Source: Streptomyces sp. Ag109_O5-1 (GTDB lineage Bacteria > Actinomycetota > Actinomycetes > Streptomycetales > Streptomycetaceae). Taken from it: a DNA stretch of 64,000 nucleotides. This document shows, one piece after another, positions 25,346 to 34,341 of this stretch. The notes under the pieces are model-generated. The model saw nothing but the letters and a program-made list of their open reading frames with translations. It searched no databases and was not told the DNA's origin. Position numbers and translations under genes: made by a program. The stretch spans positions 8,308,001 to 8,372,000 of the forward strand of contig NZ_RKQF01000001.1 of the NCBI RefSeq assembly GCF_003814875.1. Reading direction: 5' to 3'. The first letter of the stretch is position 1. Every line of letters starts with the position of its first letter.

Positions 25346-25885
25346 ATGGGGGAACGGGACAACGCTCGGAACGAGGAGTTCCAGAGCTTCATGATCGGCC
25401 GCTGGCCGCGGCTGATGCGTACGGCATTTCTCCTCACGGGGGAGCAGCACGCTGCCGAGGACCTCGTCCAGACGACGCTCGAACAGGTCTTCGTGGCCTG
25501 GCGGAAGGTCGGCTCGGCCGACGATCCGGAGGCGTATGTACGGCGCGTGATGATCAACGCGCATGCCCGTCGGCACAGAAGGAAACTCAAGGAGTTCCTC
25601 GCGCCCAGGGACGACTCGGGCCTGGTGCGGGAGGTGCCGGACACGGGGGACCGGATCGCCCAGGCCGACGACCGCAGCGCCCTGCTCAAGGCGCTCGCCC
25701 AACTGCCGCCGCGGCAGCGGGAGGCGGTGGTGCTGCGCTACTGGGAGGACCTGACGGAGACACAGGCGGCGGAGGCGATGGGCTGCTCGGTCGGCACGGT
25801 CAAGAGCAACGCGGCCAAGGGGATCGCGAAACTCCGTGCCATACCGGGGCTGGCCGACATGGTGGCGCAGGGAGGGCGTAACTGA
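25346..25885 (+). CDS. SigE-family (ECF-type) RNA polymerase sigma factor
   Basis: A 179-residue sigma factor. Region 2 is seen in MRTAFLLTGEQHAAEDLVQTT and region 4 in LPPRQREAVVLRYWEDLT followed by MGCSVGTVKSNAAKGI. It matches the streptomycete SigE-family subgroup in size and sequence. AGGAGG stands five bases before ATG 25346. The stop overlaps the next start by one base (TGATG), so it is cotranscribed with a membrane protein that probably restrains it. Confidence 0.9.
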   Translation: MGERDNARNEEFQSFMIGRWPRLMRTAFLLTGEQHAAEDLVQTTLEQVFVAWRKVGSADDPEAYVRRVMINAHARRHRRKLKEFLAPRDDSGLVREVPDTGDRIAQADDRSALLKALAQLPPRQREAVVLRYWEDLTETQAAEAMGCSVGTVKSNAAKGIAKLRAIPGLADMVAQGGRN

Positions 25886-26703
25886 TGAGCGTGGACCGGG
25901 AGAAGCAGTACATGACACAGACGGAGACGGACATCGCCTTCCTCCTCGCGGACGCCACGGACGAGGTCGAGATCGGTATAGCCCCCGTGCAGGCGGTGAT
26001 GCGCGGCGGCCGGCGGCGCCGGGCCCGGCGGTGGGCGATGGCGGCGGCCACGGCGATGGTGGTGCTGGGCGGATCGGCGGGGGCGACACTGGCGTTCGCG
26101 GGGCTTCCGGGGGAGCACCGGGCACAGGAGGTGGCGAAGCCGGCGCCTCCCGAGGCGCGGCATGTGTACGAGCCGCAGCGGACCGAGGTGTCGCGGGGGA
26201 CCTACCAGGGCAAGGAGTGGCATGTCAGCGTCCAGGTGTGGGGAGCACCACGCGACGAGAACGAGGCGGACCGGCAGTTCGACGCCATGGCCGAACTGGG
26301 AGTGATGCCGGCGGAGGTCCGCAAGCCCGCCGATCTGATCGGCAAGATGTCGTTCTTCGCGACCCGGGGCTGGGGTGAGGAGCACGCCCAGCAGGTCATG
26401 TTCAACACCGTCCGCAAGCCGGAGTCCTACGCCGGCACGGACCTGGAGGCCATCGCCACCCGGTTCTCGTCCGACCCCGCGAGCTCGGGCCGGCTGGTGA
26501 TCGGCATCGTCGCCAGGACCGCCCAGGAGGTCACCTGCCACTGGAAGGACGGCCGGACCAGCGTGGCCCACCCCGCCGACGGCTTCTCGGCGCACGACGA
26601 CGGCAACGCGATCCGCACGGTCGACGGCTTCCCCACGGCGAACTGGTTCGTCTGCGTGGCCCCGCAGGGCACGGTCTACCAGTCGGCGGAGGTGACGAAG
26701 TAA
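25885..26703 (+). CDS. Membrane protein coupled to the sigma factor, possible anti-sigma factor
   Basis: 272 residues: a cytoplasmic acidic N-terminus (about 50), an RRRRARR stop-transfer, one membrane helix (about 51-75), and an extracellular domain of about 190 residues with two Cys near the C-terminus. The arrangement suits an anti-sigma factor or signal-sensing partner of the preceding gene. No zinc-binding anti-sigma motif is visible, so the role is an inference from coupling. Confidence 0.75.
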   Translation: MSVDREKQYMTQTETDIAFLLADATDEVEIGIAPVQAVMRGGRRRRARRWAMAAATAMVVLGGSAGATLAFAGLPGEHRAQEVAKPAPPEARHVYEPQRTEVSRGTYQGKEWHVSVQVWGAPRDENEADRQFDAMAELGVMPAEVRKPADLIGKMSFFATRGWGEEHAQQVMFNTVRKPESYAGTDLEAIATRFSSDPASSGRLVIGIVARTAQEVTCHWKDGRTSVAHPADGFSAHDDGNAIRTVDGFPTANWFVCVAPQGTVYQSAEVTK

Positions 26704-26737
26704 CGCGCCGCCACCTGTCGGCCGGCCCGCCGGGAGG

Positions 26738-27391
26738 TCACAGCCACCCCTGCCGGCGGGCCTCCCGCACCGCCTCCGCGCGGTTGCGGGTGCCGGTCTT
26801 GCCGATCGCGGCGGAGAGATAGTTGCGGACCGTCGACTCCGACAGGTGCAGCCTCGCCGCGATGTCGGAGACGGTCGCGCCGTCCACCGACGCCTTGAGG
26901 ACGTCGCACTCACGGGCGGTGAGCGGGTTCGGCCCGGCGCTGAGCGCGGCCGCGGCGAGCGCCGGGTCGACCACGGTCTCCCCGGTGAGCACCCGCCGGA
27001 TCGCCTGGGCCAGCTCCTCCACCGGCCCGTCCTTGACGAGGAAACCGGCCGCACCGGCGTCCATGGCCCGGCGCAGATAGCCGGGCCGGCCGAAGGTGGT
27101 GAGGATCAGCACCCGGCAGTCCGGTGCCTGCTCGCGCAGCTCCGCCGCCGCGTCCAGGCCGCTGATGCCCGGGAGTTCGATGTCGAGGAGTGCCACGTCC
27201 GGCCGGTGCGTGAGCGCCGCGTCCACGATCTCGTCACCCGCCCCGACCTGGGCGACGACCTGGATGTCCGGCTCCATCCCGAGCAGTAAGGCGAGTGCTC
27301 CGCGCATCATCCCCTGGTCCTCGGCGAGCAGTACCCGGATGGACTTGGCGGGCCGGTGGGACCGGGGCATCTCGTTCGCAGGCTCGTACAC
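26738..27391 (-). CDS. NarL/LuxR-type response regulator
   Basis: 217 residues: a receiver domain with the phospho-accepting Asp in VALLDIELPG (D70) and the AEDQ acidic pair. The C-terminal LuxR HTH (about 150-215) contains LTARECDVLKAS and LSESTVRNYLSAAIGK. It is most likely the partner of the histidine kinase at 29169-30449, from which it is separated by an arabinofuranosidase gene on the other strand. Confidence 0.92.
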   Translation of the reverse strand: MYEPANEMPRSHRPAKSIRVLLAEDQGMMRGALALLLGMEPDIQVVAQVGAGDEIVDAALTHRPDVALLDIELPGISGLDAAAELREQAPDCRVLILTTFGRPGYLRRAMDAGAAGFLVKDGPVEELAQAIRRVLTGETVVDPALAAAALSAGPNPLTARECDVLKASVDGATVSDIAARLHLSESTVRNYLSAAIGKTGTRNRAEAVREARRQGWL

Positions 27392-27527
27392 AGCCCAAGC
27401 CTAGCCTCGGGCCCGGCAATTAAAGAGTAGTCATTGTTCCGGTCCGCAGGTCTTGACGGAGCTTGACCGTGCTCAAACAATCGCCTCTGCAATTCCCCGA
27501 ATGGTCGGCATTTCGACAGCTGAATAG

Positions 27528-27559
27528 GTTCGGTATTTCGATCGAACGACGTTCGGTAT
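27528..27559. promoter_or_regulatory. Operator-like repeats upstream of the arabinofuranosidase
   Basis: GTTCGGTAT is repeated at 27528 and 27551 (23 bases apart, about two helical turns). A palindrome CGAAC-GAC-GTTCG (27543-27555) overlaps the second copy. The region is AT-rich for this genome. The regulator is unknown. Confidence 0.5.
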
Positions 27560-27610
27560 ACCGGCCAAGAACCCGCACCGCCCTACGAGGAACCGAAGAA
27601 GAGGTGCACC

Positions 27611-29191
27611 GTGTTCTCAGTGTCCCTACGAGCCGCACGCTCCTGTCCGCCACGGCTGAAGAGGGCCGTGCTGTCCGTGCTCGCGGCGTTCGCGACCATC
27701 GCCGCGCTCGTCGTCGGGGCGGGCGCCCCGCAGGCATCCGCCGCGAGCTCGCTGCCCTGTGACGTCTACGCCGCCGCCGGTACCCCGTGCGTCGCCGCAC
27801 ACAGCATGGTCCGGGCGCTGTACTCGTCCTACAGCGGCTCCCTCTACCAGGTGCAGCGCGCCTCGGACGGCACCACGGCCAACATCGGCCTGCTGTCCAC
27901 CGGCGGCTACGCCAACGCCGCCGCCCAGAACTCCTTCTGCGCCGGTACCACCTGCATCATCACCAAGATCTACGACCAGTCGTCCAAGCACAACGACCTC
28001 ACCGTCGAGGGTGCCGGCGGCGCCGGCTCGGCCGATGTCGGGTCCCCGGCGGACGCACTGCCGGTGACCGTCGGCGGGCACCAGGTCTACGGCCTGGAGA
28101 TCTCGGCCGGCATGGGCTACCGCAACGACGCCACCTCGGGAGTCGCCACCAACGGCGCCGCCGAGGGGATGTACATGGTCACCTCCGGCACCCATGTGAA
28201 CGGCAGCTGCTGCTTCGACTACGGCAACGCCGAGACCAACAACAAGGACACCGGCAACGGCCACATGGACGCCATCAACTTCGGCACCGAGTGCTGGTTC
28301 TCGCCCTGCTACGGCTCGGGACCCTGGGTGCAGGCGGACCTGGAGAACGGGCTCTTCGAGTCCAACCTCGGCTACAGCACGAACTCGTCCAACACGGGCA
28401 CGGGCGCTCTGCCGTTCGTCACCGCTTTGCTGAAGAACAATGGGCAGGACCATTTCGCACTGAAATGGGGAAATGCTCAATCGGGCAGCCTCACCACCAC
28501 GTATTCCGGCGGCGAGCCCAGCACCAGCAGCGGTTACTCGCCGATGCACCAGGAGGGCGCGATCGTCCTCGGCACCGGCGGTGACAACAGCAACGGCTCC
28601 ATCGGCTCGTTCTTCGAGGGCGTGATGACCTCCGGCATCCCGACCGACGCCGCCGACGACTCCGTCCAGTCCAACATCGTCTCCGTCGGCTACGGCGGCG
28701 CGACCGGTTCCACCGGCAGCCTCAGCTCCGCCTCGGAGATCTCCCTCCAGGCCACGACGTCCTGCTGCACCGCGGACTACGTCCGCCACCAGAACAACGC
28801 CGGCGTCCTGTCCGCCATCACCTCCAGCAGCTCGACCCTCGACAAGAACGACGCCACCTGGATCGTCCGCCCCGGCCTCGCCGACAGTTCCTGCGTCTCC
28901 TTCGAGTCCCGGAACTACCCCGGCGACTACCTGCGCCACTACAACTACAAGATCTACCGGCAACCCATGGACGGCACCACCACGTATCGACAGGACGCCA
29001 CCTTCTGCCCGACGACCGGCAAGAGCGGCACGGGCACGTCCTTCGCCTCGTACAACTACCCGACGAAATACCTGCGCCACTACAACTACAACCTCTACAT
29101 AGCGAGCGACGGCGGCTCCAACGCCTGGGACACCGCCACGTCGTGGACCGACGACGTGAGCTGGGCCGTCACCTCTCCCTGGGCTCCGTAG
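27611..29191 (+). CDS. Secreted alpha-L-arabinofuranosidase, GH54 with CBM42
   Basis: 526 residues: a signal peptide ending near ASAAS (about 45). The GH54 catalytic beta-sandwich starts LPCDVYAAAGTPCVAAHSM and contains NFGTECWFSPC. A C-terminal CBM42 beta-trefoil (about 370-526) has DYVRHQN and two YLRHYNY repeats. It releases arabinose from arabinoxylan side chains outside the cell. The GTG start is preceded by AGAGGTG. Its 3' end overlaps the end of the histidine kinase by 23 bases. Confidence 0.92.
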   Translation: MFSVSLRAARSCPPRLKRAVLSVLAAFATIAALVVGAGAPQASAASSLPCDVYAAAGTPCVAAHSMVRALYSSYSGSLYQVQRASDGTTANIGLLSTGGYANAAAQNSFCAGTTCIITKIYDQSSKHNDLTVEGAGGAGSADVGSPADALPVTVGGHQVYGLEISAGMGYRNDATSGVATNGAAEGMYMVTSGTHVNGSCCFDYGNAETNNKDTGNGHMDAINFGTECWFSPCYGSGPWVQADLENGLFESNLGYSTNSSNTGTGALPFVTALLKNNGQDHFALKWGNAQSGSLTTTYSGGEPSTSSGYSPMHQEGAIVLGTGGDNSNGSIGSFFEGVMTSGIPTDAADDSVQSNIVSVGYGGATGSTGSLSSASEISLQATTSCCTADYVRHQNNAGVLSAITSSSSTLDKNDATWIVRPGLADSSCVSFESRNYPGDYLRHYNYKIYRQPMDGTTTYRQDATFCPTTGKSGTGTSFASYNYPTKYLRHYNYNLYIASDGGSNAWDTATSWTDDVSWAVTSPWAP

Positions 29192-30449
29192 CAGCCGCCG
29201 AGGTCAGCAACTCCATCGCCTCGGCGGGGAGTTCCGCGGTGACCGTGAAGCCGCCGCGCGGCGACGGGCCGGCCCTGAGGGAGCCGCCCGCCGCCGCGAG
29301 GCGCTCGGTCAGCCCCTTCAGACCGGTGCCGCCGACGCCCTCCCGGCGGGGGCCTTCGTCAGCGGTGCCGGTGCCGGTGCCGTTGTCGGCGACGGTGAGA
29401 CGGACCCGTTCCGCGTTGCCGTCGACGGTGATCTCGCAGCGGGTCGCGCCGGAGTGCCGTACGACGTTGGTGACCGCCTCCCGCACCACCCAGCCCAGCA
29501 GCGCCTCGGTCTGCGGGGCGAGCGGGGCGCCCGAGCGGCCGACCACCGGCTCCACCCCGGCCGCGTCCAGCACCGAGCGGGCCCGGTCCAGTTCGGTGCC
29601 GAGGCTGCCCTCGCGGTAGCCGGTGACGGCCTCACGGATCTCGGTGAGCGCCTGCCGGCCCACCGACTCGATGTCGGTGATCTGGGCGAGCGCCGCGTCC
29701 ATGTCCCGCGGTGCCAGCCGCCGGGCCGCCTCCGACTTCACCACGATCACGGACATGGTGTGGCCCAGCAGGTCGTGCAGATCGCGGGAGAAGCGCAGCC
29801 GTTCCTTCTCCACGGCCTGGTGCGCCAGCTGCTCGCGGGCGGCGCGCAGTTCTCGTACGGCCTCGGAGAGACTGAGGATCGCCGCCGTCACCATCGTCGA
29901 GATCCAGGTGGCGTACCCGATGTTCAGGCCGTTCCAGCCGTCGTGGCCGGCGGTGACCGCACCGGCCAGCGTGGCGACGGCCGCGCCGGCCCATCGCAGG
30001 TGCTCGCCCCGCAGCGCCGCGCCCGTCGCCAGACCCAGCAAGGGGAAGAACAGCTCCCAGCTGCCGCCGTAACCGCCGGCGAGGCCGCAGGTGATCACGG
30101 CCATCAGTGCCAGTGCCACCCGCGTCGAGACCGCCTGCCGCTTCTCCTTCACGAACGCGCGGGTCGACACGTAGATGTAGAGGGAGTTGAAGGCGAGCAG
30201 CCCCAGGCCGCCGACCCATGGATTCGGGGTCTTGCCCTGGAACAGATTGGAGAACGCGCCCAGCCCCATCAGCAGCCAGGGCACCAGGGAGAAGGCGGTC
30301 GGCGGCGGACCAGGCTGCTCGGGCACCTTCGCGCCGGTCCGGCGCGCCTCCTTCTCCGAGGCCCGGAAGGCCCGCATGTCCGCCTTCCACCGCTCCTGTG
30401 CCGCCTGCCACTCGCGCAGCCGACTGCGCACTCCTCGCATCCAGTACAT
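29169..30449 (-). CDS. Sensor histidine kinase (HisKA_3 type)
   Basis: 426 residues: about five membrane helices (55-190), a coiled linker, the phospho-accepting His in RDLHDLLGHTMSV (H225), and a C-terminal HATPase with DNGTG. It belongs to the NarL-partner family. It lies just behind ABC transporter genes (30465-32110), a classic layout for sensing and exporting a lipid or drug. The cognate regulator is probably 26738-27391. Confidence 0.9.
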   Translation of the reverse strand: MYWMRGVRSRLREWQAAQERWKADMRAFRASEKEARRTGAKVPEQPGPPPTAFSLVPWLLMGLGAFSNLFQGKTPNPWVGGLGLLAFNSLYIYVSTRAFVKEKRQAVSTRVALALMAVITCGLAGGYGGSWELFFPLLGLATGAALRGEHLRWAGAAVATLAGAVTAGHDGWNGLNIGYATWISTMVTAAILSLSEAVRELRAAREQLAHQAVEKERLRFSRDLHDLLGHTMSVIVVKSEAARRLAPRDMDAALAQITDIESVGRQALTEIREAVTGYREGSLGTELDRARSVLDAAGVEPVVGRSGAPLAPQTEALLGWVVREAVTNVVRHSGATRCEITVDGNAERVRLTVADNGTGTGTADEGPRREGVGGTGLKGLTERLAAAGGSLRAGPSPRGGFTVTAELPAEAMELLTSAAATEPRER

Positions 30450-30464
30450 CTCTCGCTCCCCCGG

Positions 30465-31184
30465 TCAGCCGGCCCGTCCGGACCGGCGGTACGACAGCAC
30501 AGCGTACGAACCGAACACCAGCAGCCAGAAGGCCAGCATCGCGACCGCCCCGGGCGCGGGGGCGCGGCCCTCCGCCACCGAGGTGCCGAGCTGGGCGAAG
30601 CGGTAGGTGGGCGTGTACGCCGACACCGAGCGCAGCCAGGCGGGGAACAGGGCGATCGGGAACCACAGTCCGCCGAGTACCGCGAGGCCCAGGTTGCAGG
30701 CCATGTTCGCCACGCCCGTGGTCTGCCCGGTCAGCCGGTAGCCGTTGCCGAGCCCCAGCAGGGTGAACGGCACCGAGCCCAGCCACAGCAGCACCGCGAT
30801 CGCCGCCCACTGCCAGGCGGCCAGCCGTACCCCGTTGAGCAGACCGCCCGCCGCGAGCACCGCCACGATCGCCGGGAGCACCGTCACCGAACCGGTCAGG
30901 GCCCGGCCGACGACGACCTGGCGCGGGGTCATCGGCGTCACCCTGAGCTGCCGCAGCCACCCGATCGCCCGGTCCTCGGCGACCCCGCCCCCGGTGTTCA
31001 GTGCGGAGCCGACCGCCCCGTACCCGGCCATCCCGACCATCGCCCCGGTCTTCCAGCTCCCGTCGGCCGCACCGAGGTTGGTGAACAGCAGATACATCAG
31101 CACGGGCATCGCGATCCCGCCGATGACGAATCCGGCGTCCCGCAGGGTGCGGCGCACCTCAAGGCGCAGGTAGTCCAGCATCAC
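30465..31184 (-). CDS. ABC-2-type transporter permease
   Basis: A 239-residue protein with six hydrophobic segments and the ABC-2 signature region near EDRAIGWLRQLRVTPMTPRQ. Its start GTGATG overlaps the stop of the ATPase gene, so the two are coupled. It forms an exporter with the ATPase at 31181-32110; the substrate is unknown. Confidence 0.88.
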   Translation of the reverse strand: MMLDYLRLEVRRTLRDAGFVIGGIAMPVLMYLLFTNLGAADGSWKTGAMVGMAGYGAVGSALNTGGGVAEDRAIGWLRQLRVTPMTPRQVVVGRALTGSVTVLPAIVAVLAAGGLLNGVRLAAWQWAAIAVLLWLGSVPFTLLGLGNGYRLTGQTTGVANMACNLGLAVLGGLWFPIALFPAWLRSVSAYTPTYRFAQLGTSVAEGRAPAPGAVAMLAFWLLVFGSYAVLSYRRSGRAG

Positions 31185-32110
31185 AGTGCCTCCGTCGCAG
31201 GTGAGGTGAGCGGCTCCGGCTCGGACGCCGTCAGTGCCAGGAACGCGTCGTCCAGTGACGCCGGGGCCACCTCCAGGCCCCGTACCGCGCCGAGCGCGGC
31301 GAGCGCGAGCACCGTGGCGTCCGGGTCGTCGGTGCGCAGGCGGGCCCGGTCGCCGCGGATCTCCAGCGAGCGCACCCCCGGCAGCCGCTCCAGGCCGTCC
31401 GTCGCGCGCCCGGCGAGGTCGACGGCGACCAGACCGCCGCCGACCGACCGCTTGAGCTGCTCGCCGGTACCGTCCGCGACGATCCGGCCGCGGTCCACGA
31501 CGAGGATGCGGTCGGCGTACCGGTCCGCCTCCTCCAGGTGGTGCGTGGAGAACAGCACTGTGTGGCCGCGGCGGGCGAACCCCCGCATCGACGCCCAGAA
31601 CGCGTGCCGCGCCTCCACGTCCAGCGCGGCCGTCGGCTCGTCCAGCACCAGCAGCGCGGGGTTCCCGGCGAGGGCGACGGCGAACCGGACCCGCTGGGTC
31701 TGGCCGCCGGACAGCCGGTCCACGCGCCGCTCCGCCAGCTCGGCGATCCCGGCCAGCGCCAGGGCCCGCGCCACCGGCAGCGGTTCCGGGTAACGCCCGG
31801 CGACGAAGGCGACCAGCTCGCGCACCCTGACCCGGGGAACGGCCCGCGCCTCCTGGAGCATCGCGCCGACCCGGCCCGCCCGCACCGACCGCTCCGGCGG
31901 TCCCCCGAAGAGCCGCACCGTCCCCGCGTCGGGCTCGATGAGGCCGAGCAGCAGTGAGATCGCCGTCGACTTGCCCGCGCCGTTGCGGCCGAGGAGGGCG
32001 ACCGTCTCACCGGGCTCGACGGTCAGGTCGACGCCGTCCACGGCACGTACGGCACCGAAGGTCTTGACCGCGCCCGCGAAGGACACGGCGGCACAATGCG
32101 TCTGCGTCAT
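31181..32110 (-). CDS. ABC transporter ATP-binding protein
   Basis: 309 residues: Walker A GRNGAGKST (41-49), signature LSGGQTQRVRFA, Walker B LLVLDEPTA, and the H-loop in FSTHHLEEAD. A C-terminal domain of about 80 residues is typical of DrrA-type drug or lipid exporters. I take ATG 32110 as the start; a longer frame has no ribosome-binding site. Confidence 0.92.
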   Translation of the reverse strand: MTQTHCAAVSFAGAVKTFGAVRAVDGVDLTVEPGETVALLGRNGAGKSTAISLLLGLIEPDAGTVRLFGGPPERSVRAGRVGAMLQEARAVPRVRVRELVAFVAGRYPEPLPVARALALAGIAELAERRVDRLSGGQTQRVRFAVALAGNPALLVLDEPTAALDVEARHAFWASMRGFARRGHTVLFSTHHLEEADRYADRILVVDRGRIVADGTGEQLKRSVGGGLVAVDLAGRATDGLERLPGVRSLEIRGDRARLRTDDPDATVLALAALGAVRGLEVAPASLDDAFLALTASEPEPLTSPATEAL

Positions 32111-32270
32111 GGCCACCAAGCTACGAATCCGGCCCGCCCGTCCGGCAGATGCGCATGTACCGACTCCGGCAGGACAAATGTCCCGGGTCGCGCGCACCCC
32201 GAGGCGAACTGACACACCGTCAGGAGCCTTCACAAGTCCGGAGCGCTGGGCTATACAAGGTGCGCTGGAC

Positions 32271-32284
32271 TGGAACGCGTTCTA
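32271..32284. promoter_or_regulatory. KstR-like operator before the MaoC-MDR-SDR operon
   Basis: TGGAACGCGTTCTA is an exact match to TNNAACNNGTTNNA with a perfect GAACGCGTTC core, 84 bases before the start at 32368. Confidence 0.75.
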
Positions 32285-32367
32285 GACCCGCACGCCCCGT
32301 GGACGACCTCGGTGCGGCCGACGGTGCGGACGGTCGTGCCGAGGTCTTGAGACACCTCAGGAGCCGT

Positions 32368-33225
32368 ATGCCCATCGACGCAGCCAAGGCCCTCGCCGCC
32401 GAACCCCGGTCCGGAGAGATCCGCTGGGAGCGCCGGGACGTCCAGCTCTACCACCTCGGCATCGGCGCGGGCCGCCCCGCCACCGACCCCGACGAACTGC
32501 GCTACACCCTGGAGACCCGGCTGCACGTCCTGCCCAGCTTCGCCACCGTCGCGGGCGCCGGCTCGCCCGGGGTGATCAGCGGACTGTCCATGCCCGGCAT
32601 CGACGTCGACCTCGCCAAGGTGCTGCACGGCGGGCAGCGGCTGGAGATCCACCGCCCCATCCCGGTCGCGGGCACCGCGACCGCCACCGGCCGGATCGCC
32701 GCCGTGTACGACAAGGGCAAGGCGGCCGTCCTCGTGATGCGCACCGACGTCGCGGACGCCGACGGCCCGCTGTGGACCAACGACGCGCAGATCTTCGTAC
32801 GGGGGGAGGGCGGCTGGGGCGGCGACCGCGGCCCCTCGACCCGGCCGGAGCCGCCCGAAGGCGAGCCCGACCGGACCGTGGAGCGCGCGGTCCGCGAGGA
32901 CCAGGCGCTGCTCTACCGCCTCTCCGGCGACTACAACCCGCTGCACGCCGACCCCGAGTTCGCCAAGCTCGCCGGCTTCGACCGGCCCATCCTGCACGGG
33001 CTCTGCACCTACGGCATGACCCTCAAGGCGGTCGTGGACACCCTGCTCGACGGGGACGTGTCGCGGGTGCGGTCGTACGAGACGCGGTTCGCCGGGGTGG
33101 TGTACCCGGGGGAGACGCTGCGGATCCGTATGTGGCGCGCCGCGGAGTCGACACGGGTGGCCGTCAGCGCCGTCGAGCGGGACGACGCGCCCGTCCTCGC
33201 CGACACGATCGTCGAACACTCTTGA
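32368..33225 (+). CDS. MaoC-family (R)-specific enoyl-CoA hydratase, Hsd4B-like
   Basis: A 285-residue double-hotdog hydratase 2. The catalytic motif LSGDYNPLHADPEFA has Asp188 and His193. The N-terminal inactive hotdog covers about 1-140. Mycobacterial Hsd4B (Rv3538, about the same length) hydrates sterol side-chain enoyl-CoA esters. AGGAG is five bases before the ATG. With the KstR-like box and the two downstream dehydrogenases it forms a beta-oxidation operon. Confidence 0.9.
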   Translation: MPIDAAKALAAEPRSGEIRWERRDVQLYHLGIGAGRPATDPDELRYTLETRLHVLPSFATVAGAGSPGVISGLSMPGIDVDLAKVLHGGQRLEIHRPIPVAGTATATGRIAAVYDKGKAAVLVMRTDVADADGPLWTNDAQIFVRGEGGWGGDRGPSTRPEPPEGEPDRTVERAVREDQALLYRLSGDYNPLHADPEFAKLAGFDRPILHGLCTYGMTLKAVVDTLLDGDVSRVRSYETRFAGVVYPGETLRIRMWRAAESTRVAVSAVERDDAPVLADTIVEHS

Positions 33226-33254
33226 TCCAGTGAGCAGTTGAGGGGAGCCGCACC

Positions 33255-34331
33255 ATGCGCGCAGCCGTACTGCACGAGATCGGCCAGGACAAGCTCGAAG
33301 TCCTCGACGACGTCGAGGCGGTGGGATTCGGGCCCGGCAGGGTGCGCATACGGGTGCGCGCCACCGGGCTGTGCCACTCCGACCTGTCGGCGATGAGCGG
33401 GGTGCTGCCGCAGCCGGGGCCGTTCGTGCCGGGCCACGAGGGCGCGGGCGAGGTCCTGGAGGTGGGGGAGGGCGTCACCCGCGTGAAGCCCGGCGACCGG
33501 GTGGTGGTCTGCTGGCTGCCGGCCTGCGGCGCGTGTCCCGCCTGCAAGCGCGGCCAGACCGAACTGTGCCTGGCCGGGTTCATGAACGCTGGCACCCCCA
33601 ACTTCAGGCGTCCCACCGGTGATGTCTTCGGCTTCGCGGGCACCGGCACCTTCGCGGAGGAGGTCGTGGTCGACGCCGGGTGTGCGGTGCCGATCCCCGA
33701 CGACGTGCCCTTCGACATCGCCGCGCTGATCGGCTGCGGGGTGACCACCGGGCTCGGCGCGGCCCTCAACACGGCCGATGTGGAGGCCGGTTCGTCGGTC
33801 GCCGTGATCGGGTGCGGGGGCGTCGGGATCTCCGCGATCCAGGGGGCGCGGCTCAAGGGCGCCGCCGAGATCGTCGCCGTCGACCCGGTCGCCTCCCGGC
33901 GCGAGTCGGCGCTCAGGTTCGGCGCCACGAAGGCCGTCTCACCGGACGAACTGCCCGGCGCCAAGCAGGAGGTCACCGCGGGCGAGGGCTTCGACTACGT
34001 CTTCGAGGTCGTCGGCAGGTCCGCTACCGCCCGCACGGCCTACGAGAACACCCGGCGCGGCGGCACCCTGGTGGTCGTCGGCGCGGGCGCCATGGACGAC
34101 TTCCTCCAACTGAACATGTTCGAGCTGTTCTTCGACGAGAAGCGGATCCTGCCGTCGATGTACGGCGGCGGCGACGTGGTGAGCTCCTACGAGCGGACGA
34201 TCGCCCTGTGGCGGGCCGGCCGCGTCGACCTGGAGAGCCTGATCACCCACCGGGTGCCGCTGGCGGAGATCAACGAGGCACTGGACCAGATGCGCACCGG
34301 CACCGCGCTGCGCACCTGCATAGAGATCTGA
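33255..34331 (+). CDS. Zinc-dependent MDR alcohol dehydrogenase
   Basis: A 358-residue class III-like alcohol dehydrogenase. Catalytic zinc ligands are Cys40 and His61-Glu62; structural zinc cysteines are 91, 94, 97 and 105 (CGACPAC...C). The NAD site is IGCGGVGIS. It oxidises a hydroxyl, presumably on a CoA ester or steroid-derived alcohol, given the operon. It starts 29 bases after the MaoC stop. Confidence 0.9.
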   Translation: MRAAVLHEIGQDKLEVLDDVEAVGFGPGRVRIRVRATGLCHSDLSAMSGVLPQPGPFVPGHEGAGEVLEVGEGVTRVKPGDRVVVCWLPACGACPACKRGQTELCLAGFMNAGTPNFRRPTGDVFGFAGTGTFAEEVVVDAGCAVPIPDDVPFDIAALIGCGVTTGLGAALNTADVEAGSSVAVIGCGGVGISAIQGARLKGAAEIVAVDPVASRRESALRFGATKAVSPDELPGAKQEVTAGEGFDYVFEVVGRSATARTAYENTRRGGTLVVVGAGAMDDFLQLNMFELFFDEKRILPSMYGGGDVVSSYERTIALWRAGRVDLESLITHRVPLAEINEALDQMRTGTALRTCIEI

Positions 34332-34341
34332 GGGCCGTCGG

